DNA from: JBHHZJ01 sp046758005
Lineage (GTDB): Bacteria; Pseudomonadota; Alphaproteobacteria; Kiloniellales; J153
Assembly (NCBI GenBank): GCA_046758005.1
Contig: JBHHZJ010000086.1
Coordinates: 1-14,351, forward strand
Length of the DNA: 14,351 nucleotides
Reading direction: 5' to 3'
Part shown: piece by piece, positions 13,329 through 14,351 of the stretch
Layout of the letters: each line of letters begins with the position of its first letter
How positions within the stretch are numbered: position 1 is the stretch's first letter
Made by a program: the position numbers and the translations under genes
Notes under the pieces: model-generated
Seen by the model: the letters and a program-made list of their open reading frames with translations, nothing else
What the model was told of the DNA's origin: nothing
Database searches by the model: none

Positions 13329-14093
13329 ATGCCACGGGAGAGCAGCACTCCGGCGGCGGCGCCGGATCGCGCATCGGCTCAGGCCGGGGCCGCAACGGCG
13401 CCGCACGAGGCGGTCGCGCGCGAGGCCCGCGCCCTGAGCGTGGCCGTCCTGTCCGCGCGGCGCACGCCCGAGGCGCCGGCGCGGGTGGGCCGCGAGGCCA
13501 TGGAGCGCGCCGAGGCGGCCTTCGCCGAGCTGCGCAAGGACGACGAGTCGGTCGAGCGCGAGGTGCAGGGGCTGCACTGCAAGAAGTACTGCGCGCACTG
13601 CTGCTACAGGATGGTGAGCGCGACTCCGCCCGAGATCTTCCATCTCGCCGATTACATCCAGACCACGTTCAGCGCCAAGGCGCTCGCCAAGCTGAAAGCG
13701 CGGCTGCGCGAGCTGGACCGGAAAACCAGCGGCATGACTCCGGTCGAGCGCGCCGGCGCACGCGAGCCGTGCGCGCTCCTGGTCGGCCGCCTGTGCTCGG
13801 CGCACCCCGCGCGCCCGGCCATCTGCCGCGGCTTCAACTCGCGCGACGTGGGCGCGTGCGAGCGCGCCCTCCGGCGGCGCGACGTCACAATCCCCGTGTT
13901 CCTGGCGCAGTACCGGATCTTCGCCCACGCCCACCTCGGCGTGCGGGCCGGGCTGGCCGACTGCGGCCTGAGCTCGACCCACGTGGAGCTGACCCGCGCC
14001 CTGCGCATCGCCCTGGAGACACCCGACGCCGCCGCGCGCTGGCTGGCCGGCGAGCCGGTGTTCCGAGCGGCGGAGCTGGCCTCCGCGCCGTAA
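13329..14093 (+). CDS. YkgJ-family cysteine-cluster protein
   Basis: This 254-residue protein belongs to the YkgJ/UPF0153 (CxxCxxCC) family, thought to bind zinc or an iron-sulfur centre; its reaction is not established. The metal-binding cluster is C84-KKY-C88-AH-C91-C92, followed by the family pattern C148-ALLVGRLC156-SAHPARPAIC166-RGFNS and C177. C212 is extra. The first 45 residues are Ala/Pro-rich and probably disordered, then a helical segment (about 48-80) leads into the cluster. I chose the ATG at 13329, which has GGAGG-like sequence 13 nt upstream (rather far) and AGG nearer. An upstream frame to 13236 would start inside the CtrA box and encode a basic, non-family leader. The gene is divergent from the channel operon and may share its control. 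Confidence 0.88.
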   Translation: MPRESSTPAAAPDRASAQAGAATAPHEAVAREARALSVAVLSARRTPEAPARVGREAMERAEAAFAELRKDDESVEREVQGLHCKKYCAHCCYRMVSATPPEIFHLADYIQTTFSAKALAKLKARLRELDRKTSGMTPVERAGAREPCALLVGRLCSAHPARPAICRGFNSRDVGACERALRRRDVTIPVFLAQYRIFAHAHLGVRAGLADCGLSSTHVELTRALRIALETPDAAARWLAGEPVFRAAELASAP

Positions 14094-14166
14094 CGGGGCG
14101 ACCCGGGCCGCGCCGCATACCGGCGAGCCGGACGAAGCCATCCGCTGCCTGGAAGGAGACCCGGCA

Positions 14167-14262
14167 TTGCCGGTGGACATGCCGCACCCATCGCCGGCGG
14201 CGCCCGATGAGGCGGAGGCGCCAACGGCGTTGGCACTCCGCGGAAAGGACGGCGACAGTTAA
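14167..14262 (+). CDS. possible 31-residue small protein with TTG start
   Basis: A strong ribosome-site sequence (GGAAGGAG at 14151-14158) stands 8 nt before a TTG, which opens a 31-codon frame ending in TAA at 14260-14262. The product would begin LPVDMPHPSPAAPDEAEA with the first residue read as Met. It would be polar and Pro/Ala/Glu-rich with no membrane helix. It follows the cysteine-cluster gene by 73 bp on the same strand. The ribosome site is the only positive evidence; the frame could occur by chance in G+C-rich DNA. Confidence 0.25.
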   Translation: MPVDMPHPSPAAPDEAEAPTALALRGKDGDS

Positions 14263-14276
14263 CCTATTGTTTTATA

Positions 14277-14351
14277 TGGTGGGCGCGCGTGGGATCGAAC
14301 CACGGACCTCCTCGGTGTGAACGAGGCGCTCTCCCGCTGAGCTACGCGCCC
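14277..14351 (-). tRNA. tRNA-Val, anticodon CAC
   Basis: On the minus strand a complete 75-nt cloverleaf with encoded CCA can be folded: acceptor GGGCGCG/CGCGCCC, D-arm GCTC...GAGC, anticodon stem CCTCG/CGAGG with loop TTCACAC (anticodon CAC, reading GTG), 5-nt variable region, and T-arm CGTGG-TTCGATC-CCACG. The discriminator is A, followed by CCA. Its 5' end is exactly at the window edge. Confidence 0.95.

Noticed and set aside
14220..14234. Palindrome GCCAAC-GGC-GTTGGC as a terminator for the tRNA
   Set aside because: No T run follows on the minus strand, and the stem is only 6 bp.
14259..14273. Third CtrA-like site, TTAACCTATTGTTTT, near the tRNA
   Set aside because: The second half is TTTT, not TTAA, and it lies downstream of the tRNA with no start suitably placed.

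Overview
The window looks like chromosomal DNA from a G+C-rich alphaproteobacterium, probably near the Rhodospirillales. This rests on a gcrA cell-cycle gene, two exact CtrA-type boxes (TTAA-N7-TTAA), the split pntAA/pntAB form of transhydrogenase, and the strong G+C bias of the coding regions. I see no transposase, integrase, phage gene or CRISPR array. It reads as core genome with some poorly described genes.

Layout. 1-1415 (minus): pntAA and the start of pntAB, running off the left edge. 1580-2662: a single-domain response regulator (minus) and a small ankyrin-repeat protein (plus), divergent around a CtrA box. 2663-3125: a long non-coding stretch with an A+T-rich region leading into a secreted MlaC/Ttg2D-family protein (plus), which ends at a clear terminator. 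3957-6648: a divergent pair, an FAD-dependent amine/amino-acid oxidase (minus) and an M20 carbamoyl-amino-acid amidohydrolase (plus). 6682-7185: an unrecognised protein (minus) whose upstream region holds an FNR/FixK-like box and 12-bp tandem repeats. 7358-8801 (minus): a DUF62 SAM hydrolase followed by a YhhQ-family queuosine-precursor transporter. 8969-9397 (plus): gcrA with its terminator. 9500-11173 (minus): a gamma-glutamyltransferase-family protein. 11205-13082 (minus): three overlapping membrane-protein genes. 13329-14093 (plus): a YkgJ-type cysteine-cluster protein. 14277-14351 (minus): tRNA-Val(CAC).

The part most likely to be an undescribed system is the operon at 11205-13082. It encodes a MotA/TolQ/ExbB-type channel subunit, a partner with an ExbD-like helix (Asp18 at the position of the proton-carrying Asp) joined to a YfaP/DUF2135-like beta-rich periplasmic domain, and a two-helix membrane protein with a proline-rich tail. 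An exact CtrA box lies upstream. I infer a proton-driven envelope machine under cell-cycle control. A second CtrA box sits between the response regulator and the ankyrin gene, so two separate loci, with gcrA also present, may connect to the CtrA/GcrA circuit. Functions below the family level are inference.
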